A stretch of 64,000 nt of DNA from Cercis canadensis (Eukaryota; Streptophyta; Magnoliopsida; Fabales; Fabaceae). Position 1 is the stretch's first letter. Every line of letters begins with the position of its first letter. The DNA lies in the NCBI GenBank assembly GCA_003255065.1, contig QAOA01004326.1, positions 214,980 through 278,979 of the forward strand, in the 5' to 3' direction. The notes beneath the pieces are model-generated. The model saw only the letters and a program-made list of their open reading frames with translations. It had not been told where the DNA came from and ran no database searches. Below, piece after piece: positions 1 through 11,179 of the stretch. A program made the translations under genes and the position numbers.

Positions 1-225
1 CAATTTAATTATAAATCAATTAGTAAAGACTTACAAGAATAAATTTATCCTAGACCAATTAGCCTCAACCATTACTATTAACTTATCAAAAATCACACTT
101 GCCCCAATCCCAATGAGAATTAAGTTTCCTACTTTAGTAATTAAAGAAAATTTATTTCTAATCTCTAACTTTTAATTCACTATCACTAATTGAATTTAAA
201 ATTTAAGCAACTATTTTTAGTTGGG

Positions 226-350
226 CATCATTTGCAAAAAAATTCAACTACCAACCAATGTTTAAATTTTTGAAAACTTACACATTTAATTGGACCACAC
301 ATTAACCGATAAATCAATTTCATATCTACACCACTTACCTTACATTGTCT
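226..350 (+). repeat. diverged repeat copy, uninterrupted (empty-site paralogue)
   Basis: This stretch resembles 696-763 joined to 1317-1370: both begin ggcat(c/t)atttgcaa and run through a block containing ggaccacac, then (a/g)ttaac. In this copy the sequence is continuous where the other copy carries the hAT-like insertion, so it serves as a paralogous empty site. The copies differ at roughly one base in four or five by eye, so they are old repeats and not an assembly duplication. The family is unknown. The rest of 1-763 is AT-rich with no recognisable gene; a single N lies at 695. Confidence 0.6.
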
Positions 351-763
351 ATATTATTTTATTTCCAATGTCACTATCAGGGGTACAACATAACACTCCC
401 TATTTTTTATTTTACTTTAGTATTTGAATAATTATTTTATTTGTCAAATTAATCTTCTAAGTTATTACTTTTGGTACTTATAGATGATGATTTGGCAAAG
501 AAATGATTATTCAATGAGTAAAATAACGTAAAAAAATAAATTATGGACTAAAATAACATTCGAGAAATAATTTAATGATAAAAAATATATGTTATTCAAA
601 AGATAAAAATAGAAAGTAAAAAGTATAGAGAGATAGACTTTTCTTAAGTGTCTACATGTGTATTTTATTATTTTATTTTTACTTACCATATTATANGGCA
701 TTATTTGCAAATTTTTCCAACTTGGCCAACATTTAAATTTCCGAAAAGTTACACACTTAACCG

Positions 764-1316
764 TAGTGTTTTAAAAATTGGATTGGACTGGGCGGTTCAA
801 CCGGTGCCTGGTCTGAATTTTGGTTTGGTTAGGGGGCTTCAACAGCTAGAGTGGTTAAATCGATGAAAACCGAAGTGAATCGGTGAAAATCGCTGAACTG
901 GTCCAATTTTACATAACCGAACAGTTCACTGAATTTTTTTCTTCTTTTCAAAATTGCATCATTTTGAAGAAACATTCCACCAAGGGATTCGAACCCCTTT
1001 CCTAAAGAAAGGAGATAAATTGTATTATAATTTATTTATTCACATTTAGATTATATAATGGATAAATATTGGCCATAAAAAGATTTGAATCCTTATTCTA
1101 AGGAAGAGAAAAGACATTTGTCACTAGGCCAACTTTAATTTTTTTAACAAATTTGCATAAAAATATATTTATTATAACTTAAAATATACAATAGGCACAT
1201 TAAATATTATATTTATATAAAAATGATATTTAAGAGATCATCAATCCGACCATTTGGTCCAACCGGTGCTCATCCTCTAAAACAGTTCGCTTATCGGTCT
1301 AGTTTTTAAAACATTG
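764..1316. mobile_element. non-autonomous hAT-like element, 553 bp
   Basis: The left end tagtgttttaaaaattgg and the reverse complement of the right end, caatgttttaaaaactag, form imperfect terminal inverted repeats. The element is flanked by a perfect 8-bp direct repeat cttaaccg (756-763 and 1317-1324), the size hAT transposases produce. Subterminal regions are rich in accggt/ggttca motifs in both orientations. No transposase is encoded; the short open frame over the left end is spurious. The related uninterrupted copy at 226-350 supports insertion. Family assignment rests on the duplication size and repeat layout, not on protein. Confidence 0.72.
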
Positions 1317-1324
1317 CTTAACCG

Positions 1325-2835
1325 GACCACACGTTAACTAGTAATTGAATTTTCTCAATGCACCTCTCTACTCCTCACACACTCTATTATAAAAACATTA
1401 TAACCTGCAATAGTTTTGATTTATGGGCTAACGTGGTTGTTTGGGATGTAGCATAGCACCTCCTTCACTTAATGGCTTTTAATTTTTTTTTTATTTTTTC
1501 TGTTTTGCCACTTTTGTAATTTCCTTCTTATTTTCCATCAAATCGTGGATTTCTCTACAATCTCTATCTCCCTCCCTCCATTCCTCACAATTCATCCTCA
1601 CTCTCGCTCACTCTCACCCCAATCCCAAAATCGCTCTAACTCGTTTTCAGTCTCTATCTATGTCTCCGTCTTGATTCCTTGATAGCGGCAGATCAGGAGC
1701 TGTACAGAAAGAATCATAGCCTCTAATGACGAAAATAATTTGTGCGCATGCAGGGAGAATTCAGATGACCGGAGATCCGTCATAGCGAGCTTGGTTAAGG
1801 GAGTATACATTTTGATCTAATATACAAAATCAAATTGGCCAAATTATTTTATGTCTTAATAGAAATTTCAATTCGGCCTTCAACTTCACATATCTAATAT
1901 ACATACAAGTGAACAAGATACATTTGAATTGTGGCAGTATATCTATTTTAAAGAAATAGTAACTAGTACGTAACTACTAGGATTTGATCTAATGAAAAGC
2001 ACCGTGGTAAGCACAAACTAAACAAATGAAGGGAAAAATACATTCATTTGGTTAATAAGAAATCACCATCAAATATTATATGGTCAATTGGTAAAAAGCT
2101 TCTTGTTTAAGATTTGGAGTTGAGTTGTCCCTAATCAATATTGGTGGGATTAACTCTAAGTACCATTTGGAAAATTGTGAGACAAACTATTTTTCTATTG
2201 GACTCATGAAGTATAATCTTTGAATGGTTCAATACTATAGAGAGTATGGATCTAACTGTACTACATGTAGACATGAAGCCTTATGGTAAATCTAGAAGGT
2301 GCCACTTCAAGTGGAGCATTTGATATCCTACAAAAACTAGAAATAAAAGAGCAATCATATTGTTTAGCAAGAGGACAATTGTAACAAGAGCACTTATTTG
2401 AAAAAGAAACTTTGGTGGAAAGTTAATAGGATGACTAGTATTAGCTGCAAAGGGTAAAAAATTGGCTCACGAATTTAGATTCGTTACAAGATATATCTGT
2501 TTGGGTAAATACAATGGAGGATTATTAGAACACCACTGTCTTTCTTATCAAACAAAACTACTTTGGGTCCAGTTAATTCTAAGCCATTCAAAACTAAGAT
2601 TTAAGTGGGCGTGGATATGTTTGTACCAGGAAAGAATTTGTTTAGTATTCCTTAGGTGGTAATGTTTGATTTTGTTTTTTAGTAACTTGGTTCTTCTAAA
2701 ACCAGTGTTGTTGGGTGATATACCTGTACTAGTAACTTTCTTAACTTCTATATCAAATGCATGTCTTAATTAATGGCATTCCAATTTATAATTGTAATTT
2801 TCTCTTCTACTTTGGCTAAGGTGATTTTTATAGAG
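1325..2835 (+). other. upstream region of the NBS-LRR gene, no certain gene
   Basis: From about 1540 to 1690 the + strand is pyrimidine-rich (repeated ctctct, ctcactctc blocks), as plant 5' untranslated leaders often are, and lies 1.2 kb upstream of the resistance-gene start; promoter or leader function is only a guess. An open frame at 2462-2662 (66 codons) has no recognisable domain. The remainder is AT-rich. I find no convincing element ends between 1800 and 2770. Confidence 0.3.
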
Positions 2836-3456
2836 ATGGATTTGGCTACTTTTGCTGCGACCGAGGTTATGATTTTTTTTGCAAAAGTGACATGGCAGCA
2901 AGCTCGTTATTCTTTCTGTTTCGACTATTTAGTTGAAAAACTTGACGAAGAAAAAAAGAAGTTGAAAGCAAATGTTGAAGACATAAGTGACAATGTTAAA
3001 GAATACCAAGAGAACACCGTAAAAGTTGGGAAACGTCTTGAACTGGAGTTGGAGGAATCAAAAGATTTCATTAAAGAAGTGGATGAGCTGGTGAAAAAGG
3101 TTAAACCAAAGAAGACCTGCTGTCATGGGCCTTGTCCTGACTTGATTTGGCAATATCATTTAGGCAGACAGGTAGCAAACAAAACAGAGACCATGAAAAA
3201 GCTCAATGCTCAGTTTCAACCACAAAGCTTTCACGCATTCAGTTGCTTCCAAGCATGGCATACTATTCTTCAGAACATTTTATTCCCTTCAAGAGTACAA
3301 AAAAGGCTCTTGATGAACTTTTGAAGGCGCTGAAAGATAATAATATCCGTAGGATTGGACTGTACGGCATAGGGAGGGGGGTGCCGTAAGACAACCCTTG
3401 TGAAAGAGGTGGGGGAAGGAAGCCGAGAAGCTTTTCAAGAAAGTTGTCTTTGTTGC
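2836..3456 (+). pseudogene. CC-NB-ARC-LRR resistance gene, segment 1 (coiled coil to RNBS-A)
   Basis: N-terminal part of an intracellular plant immune receptor of the CC-NB-ARC-LRR class (RPS2/RPS5-like). The best start is the ATG at 2836 (MDLATFAATE...), because the preceding 21 codons of the open frame are hydrophobic and unlike the family. A heptad-rich lysine/glutamate coiled coil follows, then the family motif CPDLIWQYHLGR. Near 3215-3225 the frame shifts by one, and the linker (LLPS..FIPFKSTKKALDELLKAL) and GLYGIG continue in another frame. The P-loop is wrecked: in the G-run at 3372-3388 the frame shifts again, leaving RKTTLVKEVG after it. The segment ends inside RNBS-A (VVFVA) where the chromovirus inserted after gttgc (3452-3456). 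It cannot encode a working receptor. Segments 2 and 3 lie at 10418-10896 and 33345-35010. Confidence 0.9.
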
Positions 3457-3868
3457 TGTTAAGAACCCAGAAAATGTACTAATAAACCCAGAGATAGATA
3501 ACCAAGGAATAGAATAAAATACTCAGTAATGTTATTCAAATTCAAGGGTTTAACTACAATGGTCCAGAGCTACTAGCTCCTCAGAGAAATGGGATTCTCT
3601 GCCAAAGGTTAACCATCAACATAAAAACACACCCCTCACAGTCCCTCTCCTCTTCCTTAAGAACCAACCCACTCACGTGAGCAGTCCCCCTTTCCCTCTA
3701 ACCGAAAACCAGCTCAGCCTAATTCTCTGTAACAGAATAGCCAGCTCAGCCTAATTCTCTATAACAGAATTCCCTTCTGCCCCACTCTTCTTCCTAATAG
3801 AATTTTCCTCTGCCCCACTCTTCTGCCTCCTAGTATAGACCCTCCATATTTTGGGCTGGACTCTATCA
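3457..3868 (-). repeat. chromovirus LTR (3' LTR in element orientation)
   Basis: 412-bp LTR starting tgttaagaaccc and ending ggactctatca, matching 8574-8652 joined to 10085-10417. It contains internal short direct repeats (cagctcagcctaattctct and ctgccccactcttct each twice). The pol reading frame continues 118 bp into this LTR and stops at 3751, so the LTR also encodes the pol C-terminus. Confidence 0.93.
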
Positions 3869-6800
3869 TTGCCGCCCTGTGAAAGCACAGCCTTGTCCTC
3901 AAGGCTAAAAGTTGGGAATTGTTGCTGGAGAACCTCCATGTCCTCCCATGTAGTGTCATCAGAGGAGCCCCCTTTCCATTTAACAAGACATTGCCTGAAA
4001 GGAGTGCCTTCCTTGACGATGTCTCTAGTAGCCAAAATATCTTCAGGTTCTATAGTGTCATCCAGTTCGACTTCAAATCCACTAGGCAGCTCTGGTTCAA
4101 CAGAATAATTCCCAATTGCCCTTTTTAATTGGGATACATGGAAAACCGGATGAATCTTGGAATGTAGGGGCAGTTTCAACTTGTAAGCTACTGTCCCATA
4201 CTTTGCCAATATCGGATAAAGACCAAAAAATCTAGTAGCCAATTTTTGATTGATTCTCCGGTGGACAGTTTGTTGTCGATGGGGACGAAGCTTTAAGAAG
4301 ACCCATTCTCCCACTTGATAAGATTGCAGAGTTCTGTGCCTATCAGCAAATTTTTTCATTTGATCTTGTGCCTTACTCAAATTGTGTTTGAGCTGTGCCA
4401 ATGCTTCATCTCTGTCACAAAGTTCATTAGCCACTGCCTCCACCTTTGTCTCACTCCTTAGGTACTTAATTAGAGTAGGAGCCTTTCTGCCATAGACAAT
4501 CTCAAAGGGAGAAGAACCCGTAGAAGCATGGTAGGAAGTATTGTACCATAATTCTGCCCAAGACACCCAGTATGCCCAGTTTTTTGGTTGCTCCGAAGCA
4601 AAGCAACGTAAATATGTTTCTAAGCATCTGTTTAACACCTCGGTTTGGCCATCCGTTTCCGGATGATAGGAAGAACTCATTTTTAACATTGTGCCTTGCA
4701 TCCAGAAAAGTTCCTTCCAGAAATTACTCAGAAATAAAGGATCACGGTCGCTGATTATTGACTACGGGATACCATGAAGCCTAACAATTTCTTTGACAAA
4801 GAGTTCAGCCACCGTCCTGGCTGAATAAGGATGCTCTAGCAGAATAAAATGGCTGTACTTAGATAGTCTATCGACCACTACTAGGATAGCTTCATAACCT
4901 TTAGATTTGGGAAGGCTAGTTATGAAATCCATAGAAATATCCTCCCAAATTTGATTTGGCACTTCCAATGGCTGAAGAAGGCGAGCTGGGGATGTTGCTG
5001 CATATTTCTGTCTTTGGCATATATCACAAGACTTCACAAAGTCTTGGATACATCGTTTCATTCCATGCCAATACAGATTGCCTGCCACCCTTCTGTAAGT
5101 TCGAAGAAAACCTGAATGACCACCCGTGGGCGATGAATGGAACTCTCTCAAAAGAAGTTGGATATGAGGAGAAGTGGCCGGAATGACTAAGCAGTTCTTA
5201 TAAAGCAGTACCTCCTGCTGGTAGGAAAAACCTGGATGAGAAGTAGGATTTTCTTGCAGGTCAGAGATGATCTGTTTAAGCTGTGGGTCCAGCTGAACCT
5301 CCTGAGCAACAAGGTCTCCTTCTATCCAAACCGGAGAGGAGATTACAGCATGTAACTCTGCAGTCTCATGTAGGCGAGATAAGGCATCAGCAGCCTTATT
5401 ATTCGGACCAGGTTTATAGATTACTTGGAAGCGGTAACCTAATAGTTTGGCCATCCATGACTGCTGGTTTGTGCTAGTTATTTTCTGCTGCAGCAAGTGC
5501 TTCAAACTTCTCTGATCAGTATAGATAACAAAAGCTCTCCCCAATAGGTAATGTCTCCAATGCTGAACTGCAAGTACCAAGGCCATGAGTTCTTTGTCAT
5601 AAGCTGACTTAGATGCGCGGCTGTTAGCTGAAATACGCAATTGGCTTGCGGTTTTGCATCAAAACTGCTCCAATCCCTGTGCCTGAAGCATCACACTCGA
5701 TTTCGAAGGGTCTTGCAAAATCCGGAAGAGCCAAAACTGGAAAAGTAGTCATAATCTTCTTAAGGTGCAGAAAAGCTTCTAATGCTGCTGGTCCCCACTG
5801 AAAATTGTCCTTCTTGGTTAGTTCAGTAAGAGGCTTTGCAATTTGCCCATAGCCAACCACAAATTTTCGATAATAACCTGTCAATCCCAAGAAACCTCTG
5901 ACTCCTTTAACCGTTTTAGGAACTGGCCAATTGATGATTGCTTGGATCTTGGCAGGGTCAGCTGCAACTCCCTTACCCGAAATAACATGCCCAAGATACT
6001 CCACCGACAACCTACCAAAACTGCATTTTTTTCTATTTACTACAAACTGATGTCTGGACAGAATTTCAAGTACAGTTTCAAGATGCTTTAGATGAATTGT
6101 CTCATCCAAGCTATAAATCAAAATGCCATCGAAAAATACCAACACAAATTTCCTTAGAAAAGGACGAAACAAATCATTCATAACGGCTTGGAAAGTAGCC
6201 GAGGCATTAGTGAGCCCAAATGGCATGACTAAAAACTCATAATGTCCATTGTGAGTGCGGAAGGCAGTTTTCGAAACATCAGCCTCATTAACCCGTATTT
6301 GGTGAAATCCGGATTTTAAATCTAGCTTGGTAAAATAACAGGCCCCATAGAGCTCGTCTAGAAGCTCATCTACCACGGGTATGGGATACTTGTCAGGGAT
6401 AGTCACCCTATTCAAGGCTCTATAGTCAACACATAATCTCCAAGTGCTGTCCTTCTTCTTAACTAGTAGTACTAGACTAGAAAAAGGGCTGGAGCTAGGT
6501 TGTATGATACCTGAATGGAGCATTTCAGTCACTTGCCTTTCGATTTCTTCTTTATGGTGGTGAGGATATCTATAGGGTCTGACATTGACTGGTCCCTGCC
6601 TCTCCTCCAATGCAATAGAGTGCACACACTTTCTCTTTGGAGGAAGCCCTTCTTTAGCAAGAAAAACAGCTTCAAATTTGTTCATCAAGATTGACATTTC
6701 TTGTTGTTGTTGCCTTGTTAATTTATGCTGTGCCTCAACTTCTAATGCCATGAAAGTATTAGTCCACCTAATTCCCCCTGCTTCAAAATAATTTGCCTCC

Positions 6801-8506
6801 AAAAAACTGTGTAATGAGGTTGGATTGTGGCATCCAGACTGATTGCTCTTGGATGTGGCCAAGCTTCTAGGATTGCCTTGCAAAATGACCTTTTGCCTTT
6901 TTAATTGAAACTCCATAGTCATATCCTGCCAGTCCATCAACACCTTCCCCAGTGTCTTCAACCAATCCACTCCCAAAATAATATCCATTCCTCCCAAGTC
7001 CAAGACATAGGCATCAATCTGAATTTCGAAATTTCCAAACTGAAGTATCAGGCCATAACACTTCCCTTGGGCAATTACTCTATGCCCATTGCCAAGTTTA
7101 ATCCCCAACCTCACGGTAGATTGTACCAGCAACCCCAAAGCTTGTGTTAATTCAGTAGAGATGAAATTATGAGTTGCTCCACTGTCAATTAGTACTACAA
7201 CAGTCACCCCTTGTAACAACCCATCAAGTCGCATAGCCTTAGTCCCCGTATTGTCATCCTCGGCCCTGCCAAATAATCCCATAGCTTTGCATTCGACTTC
7301 CTCTTCTTCCTCTGAATCCTCCACTTCCATCGCGATAATTTCCCCCTCTGAATTCAAGGTTTCATTTTTGCCCAAAACCAGTAGTCGGAGTTGTTTATCG
7401 GCGCATTGGTGAAGTGGGTGGTACTTTTCCCCACAACGGAAGCACAATCCTTTAGTTCTTCGATCCATAAGCTCAGGGTATGATATATGGCGGAGACCCT
7501 TTGCTTTTTCCGGTAGTCCGCGACGATCTCCTTCACTGCGTCGGGGAGGAATGGTCGAAGACGAAGAAAAGAGTTTGTTCGATGCTTGACCCGAAGATTG
7601 CGATCCGGATTGGTAACGGGTTCGACCCGAAATCCACCCATCAGAGTTGGCCGACTGGCCCACCTCGTGAACCCAGCCCGAATCCCTTTGAACCGGGTAG
7701 GATTGCGACCCACTTCTAGGACCAGAATCTCGATTGTTCTGTCCCCAATGTCTACCCCGAAACTGTTTCTCTCCCGTATCATCATCTCCGGCCAGCTCCT
7801 CTTCAATGTCTTTTGCCATCTTCATTAGTTGTGGTCGAGAGGTGGGGTTCAGTGTGCGAACCCGACGTCGAATAATGGGATGTAAGCCACTCATGAAGTA
7901 ACCGACGTACTGTTCTTCCGGTAACCTGCCTACTTGGGATGAAATCAGTTCGAATTTCTCGATGTAATCCTCTACAGTTCCTGTTTGTTTCAAGGCAGAG
8001 AGTTCCTCAAAAGGATTCTCAAACTTTCGGCCCCCATAACGAGCAATTAGAGCTCTCTTCAGTTTTACCCAAGTCAGATTATCCTCGGTTTCATATAGGA
8101 GATTAAACCAATGAATTGTAGCTCCTTCCATACTAAGCCTTGACAGCTTGAGCTTGACCTCATCGGAAGTGTTCTGTACTTCGAAATAAATTTCTGCTCT
8201 GGTAATCCACCCAACAGGATCAGTACCATTAAACATAGGCAGCTCAACCTTCCGTACTGACATCCTGTATTCCTCTAAGGAATCCTCATGCGCTTCTTCA
8301 ACTCTATGTTGATGAGGAGGAACGGTGTTTTTCTCCCCTGAATTAGATGAAGCTCCTGAAAACATTTTACCAACTTCCTGAAGCAAGGAGTGCTGCATAT
8401 CTTTCAAGGAAGACTTGAAAGAAGATTGCATTTCACCCATTCCCAACCTTAGTGATGCCAATTCAGCCTCTAAAACATCCACTCTATCAGACATTTTTGG
8501 TGGCAT
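3751..8506 (-). pseudogene. chromovirus gag-pol polyprotein, two disabling breaks
   Basis: Reading leftward from ATG 8506: a coiled N-terminus; gag core (about residues 80-240); zinc knuckle CFRCGEKYHPLHQC near residue 354; aspartic protease LIDSGATHNFI near residue 439; reverse transcriptase (FTKLDLKSGFHQIRV) and RNase H start (ECDASGTGIGAVL). The frame is lost at about 5625-5640 and resumes as RNase H (SAYDKELMAL), integrase HHCC zinc site and catalytic core. A TAG at 4762-4764 interrupts the core just before SIISDRDPLF; the frame then continues through TDGQTEVLNR to a C-terminal chromodomain (CLVKWKG..DDTTWEDME). The RT catalytic box reads FFDG and not F/YxDD: the codon at 6125-6127 is GGC. 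With a frameshift, a stop and a lost catalytic aspartate, it is dead as a source of enzyme. Confidence 0.93.
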
Positions 8507-8573
8507 GAATTCACTTTGAGAATTGACTTAATCTTCCCCTTTAATGAAATAGATCCGGCAGGTTGGACCAATT

Positions 8574-10417
8574 TGTTAGGAACCCAGAAAATGTACTAAT
8601 AAACTCAGAGATAGATAACCAAGGAATAGAATAAAATACTCAGTAATGTTATTGATGAACACACTTTTTATACAATAGTTATTCCTCATACTTAGTCTTT
8701 TAAACCTCTTTTGGGCTGAATTGCATAGACTTAGACCTCATTTCATGACTTAGGATCCATTTATGCTTAATTGCAATTTCCAGCAATACTGGGCATTATA
8801 TGCTGTCTCTGTGTTTCAGGCATATCTTGAGTTCTGGATGTCCAAAAATTCCGAGTCATACCTTGTTGGAAAGCTGAGAGAATTGTCTACAACTTTCTTT
8901 CAGGGCTCCAAAGCTAATTCGGACGTTCAGAAGGTCATATGCAGCCTGGAAGCCAGAGAAGACATGCTGTCGCAGGATCCTGACCTACATGCAGTATTTG
9001 GGTCATAACTTGAGTTGTAGATGTCATATTGACCTGAAACTGGTACCATTGGAAAGCTAACAGACAGAGCTTCAATTGATATGAAGACCGGTTCACCATA
9101 TTTTATGTGGAAGATGGTCTTATTTGCTGTGCAAGTTAGCTGACGGTTCCAGACACCTTCTGCCACTTAAATGGGCCTAACTTCCTCATGACAAGTCCAA
9201 ATGGGCCCAAACCAAAGCCCAATTGAAGCTAAGGCCCATGGGAACAAGTGTGCCCTAAGGGCAATTTAGGTGTGCATGTAAAATTGGAGGTCTATATCAG
9301 AAGAAGGAGGCAGCCGAAATTCATAACCACCTCATTAGATATTTTAGACAGATTTTTGTGCTTTCCTTAGTTCTTAAGTTTTCTTTAGATATTTTGTAAG
9401 AACTTCAGCTCCTCTTGTTCATGGAGGGCTAATCCAACATATCAATCCAGGTTTTGCTATTCTGATTATTGGTTTTGAGATTATGAGTTGTTGTTCTTCC
9501 TTTTAGTTGTTAATCAAAGTTCTTTCAATCCTTTGAAATATTCTGTTTGAATTGCTTAATTCGAATTGGATCTTCATGTGTGATTGCTTAATTGCATGTG
9601 ATAAAAGAGGATTGTATGGTTGATTAATGTTTCTGAGCTTTTGGATGGATTAATCACCTTGGCTGGATCATGGACTTAGGTAAAACTAGACTTGAATGTT
9701 TGCTTAATTCATTTAGTCTTAGTTGAATCCGAATTCTGGTTGCTTAACCAGTGGAATCCATAGAACATTGAGAGGCTTCTTGATATGTTTTAAAGGCCAA
9801 GAACATGGTTAATAATTGAATGGATCATTAGAAATCAAGGATGAACTAAAATCAGAATTAGTAAAGACTTGGATTGGTTGTTTTCCTTTAGGTTACCACT
9901 GATAATTAATTTTCGTTAATCACTTAAACCAAACTCAACCCCCTCTGTTTACATGCTTTTCAATATGATTCACCAAATAGAACAATCCTTAGGTTCGACT
10001 TAGGGCTGTCCTATGCTGCAAATAGCTAGGTAACCGACCTAAAACTTTAAGTAATTTGAGGAGCCTCGGCAGCTCATCAGTTATTCAAATTCAAGGGTTT
10101 AACTACAATGGTCCAGAGCTACTAGCTCCTCAGAGAAATGGGATTCTCTGCCAAAGGTTAACCATCAACATAAAAACACACCCCTCACAGTCCCTCTCCT
10201 CTTCCTTAAGAACCAACCCACTCACGTGAGCAGTCCCCTTTTCCCTCTAACCGAAAACCAGCTCAGCCTAATTCTCTATAACAGAATAGTCAGCTTAGCC
10301 TAATTCTCAATAACAGAATTCCCTTCTGCCCCACTCTTCTTCCCAATAGAATTTTCCTCTGCCCCACTCTTCTGCCTCCTAGTATAGACCCTCCATATTT
10401 TGGGTTGGACTCTATCA
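8574..10417 (-). repeat. chromovirus LTR (5' LTR in element orientation), interrupted
   Basis: The two parts 8574-8652 and 10085-10417 add to 412 bp, the same length as the other LTR. They are separated by a nested solo LTR with its 5-bp gttat duplication. The element primer site should lie just left of 8574 (minus strand ttggtccaacctgccgg); I cannot assign its tRNA by eye. Confidence 0.92.
8653..10079 (+). mobile_element. solo LTR of a long-LTR retrotransposon, nested in the chromovirus LTR
   Basis: A 1427-bp insertion starting tgatgaacacac and ending cagctcatca, flanked by gttat on both sides (8648-8652, 10080-10084). It has no internal coding region, so it is a solo LTR left by LTR-LTR recombination. 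It is related to 43230-44629 and, in reverse orientation, to 15402-15946. It holds two copies of the 42-bp-spaced box pair (8826-8875 and 9009-9058). The orientation given assumes it matches the 43.2-kb copy; no primer site or polypurine tract is present to prove it. Confidence 0.88.
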
Positions 10418-10896
10418 GTTGCTGTGTCTAGTACTTTAGAAGATAGAAAGATGCAAGGCAGCGTTGCAAATGTATTAAATTTGACATTGAAGGAAGAAAA
10501 TGAACCTGAAAGAGCAAGAAGACTGTCGATGAGATTAAGTGTCAGTGAAAAGATTCTAATAATCTTTGATGATGTATGGGAAGAACTAAATTTTGAAGCC
10601 ATAGGGAATCCCTTTGGTGATGATCATAAGGGTTGTAGGATTCTCCTAACAACATGACATCGTGGTGGTGTATGTGTTTCCTTAAAATGCCATAAAATGG
10701 TTTGCCTAGATCTCTTAACTGAGAAAGAAGCATGGCAGGTGTTCAAAAAGCATGCAGGGATAACTGATGATGCCTCTAAAAGAACCTTGAAGGGGCTGCC
10801 AGAAGTTATTAATAAAGCATGTAAGGGGCTACCTGTTGCCATTGCAGCTGTTGCGAGCACATAGAAGGACAAAACTTTGGATGAGTGGAAGGAAGT
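10418..10896 (+). pseudogene. CC-NB-ARC-LRR resistance gene, segment 2 (NB-ARC)
   Basis: Continuation of the receptor after the chromovirus. It shows VAVSSTLEDRKMQG, the kinase-2 motif LIIFDDVWE (about 10553-10582) with both aspartates, RNBS-B GCRILLTT, and the GLPL motif CKGLPVAIAAVA (about 10815-10852). Two in-frame stops break it: TGA at 10655-10657 just after RNBS-B, where the family usually has arginine, and TAG at 10862-10864 after the GLPL motif. It ends at DEWKEV, where the copia element inserted after gaagt (10892-10896). The frame rejoins at 33345-33350 (..FERLKHCEQVD). Confidence 0.92.
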
Positions 10897-11172
10897 TGAA
10901 CAAAGAGGCTATAAGAATGAATCATTTTTCTTAATCTTTAGAGAACAAATTTATAGAATATTTATAGGCTGAAGCTATCCTAATTCTAGGAAGTAAATAA
11001 GGAAATATGGAGGAAATTACTCCTCACCTACTGAGGCTAATAACTAGGATACAAACAAGAAAATTACAATCAATTATAGAATTATATTAAATGTTAATCT
11101 AATCATATTTAAATGCTAATTCCTATCAATCACTGAGAATGATTCTGTCAATCACCAAGATTCTCTCCAACA
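10897..11172 (-). repeat. copia LTR (3' LTR)
   Basis: 276 bp from tgaacaaagaggc to tctccaaca, homologous to 33068-33344. The polypurine tract of the element lies immediately to its right at about 11173-11190. Confidence 0.92.
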
Positions 11173-11179
11173 CTCTCCC

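Larger units (their letters stand above)
3457..10417 (-). mobile_element. Ty3/gypsy chromovirus inserted in the NBS-LRR gene
   Basis: A complete LTR retrotransposon on the minus strand. Its LTRs begin tgtta and end atca, and it is flanked by a 5-bp duplication gttgc (3452-3456 and 10418-10422). Without the nested solo LTR (8653-10079 plus its 5-bp duplication) it is about 5.5 kb, a usual size for small chromoviruses such as the Reina type; the clade is inferred from length and chromodomain only. It interrupts the RNBS-A codons of the resistance gene, and the host frame rejoins exactly across it (VVFVAV then SSTLEDRK). The two LTRs differ at about nine of 412 positions counted by eye, so this is a fairly recent insertion. 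Confidence 0.95.

Noticed and set aside
2773..2835. Upstream ATG at 2773 as the start of the resistance gene
   Set aside because: The extra 21 residues are hydrophobic and unlike the family; the ATG at 2836 gives a typical N-terminus.
7354..7806. Arg-rich minus-strand open frame of 150 codons in a second frame of the chromovirus gag
   Set aside because: It overlaps the true gag-pol frame and has no domain; it is a shadow frame.
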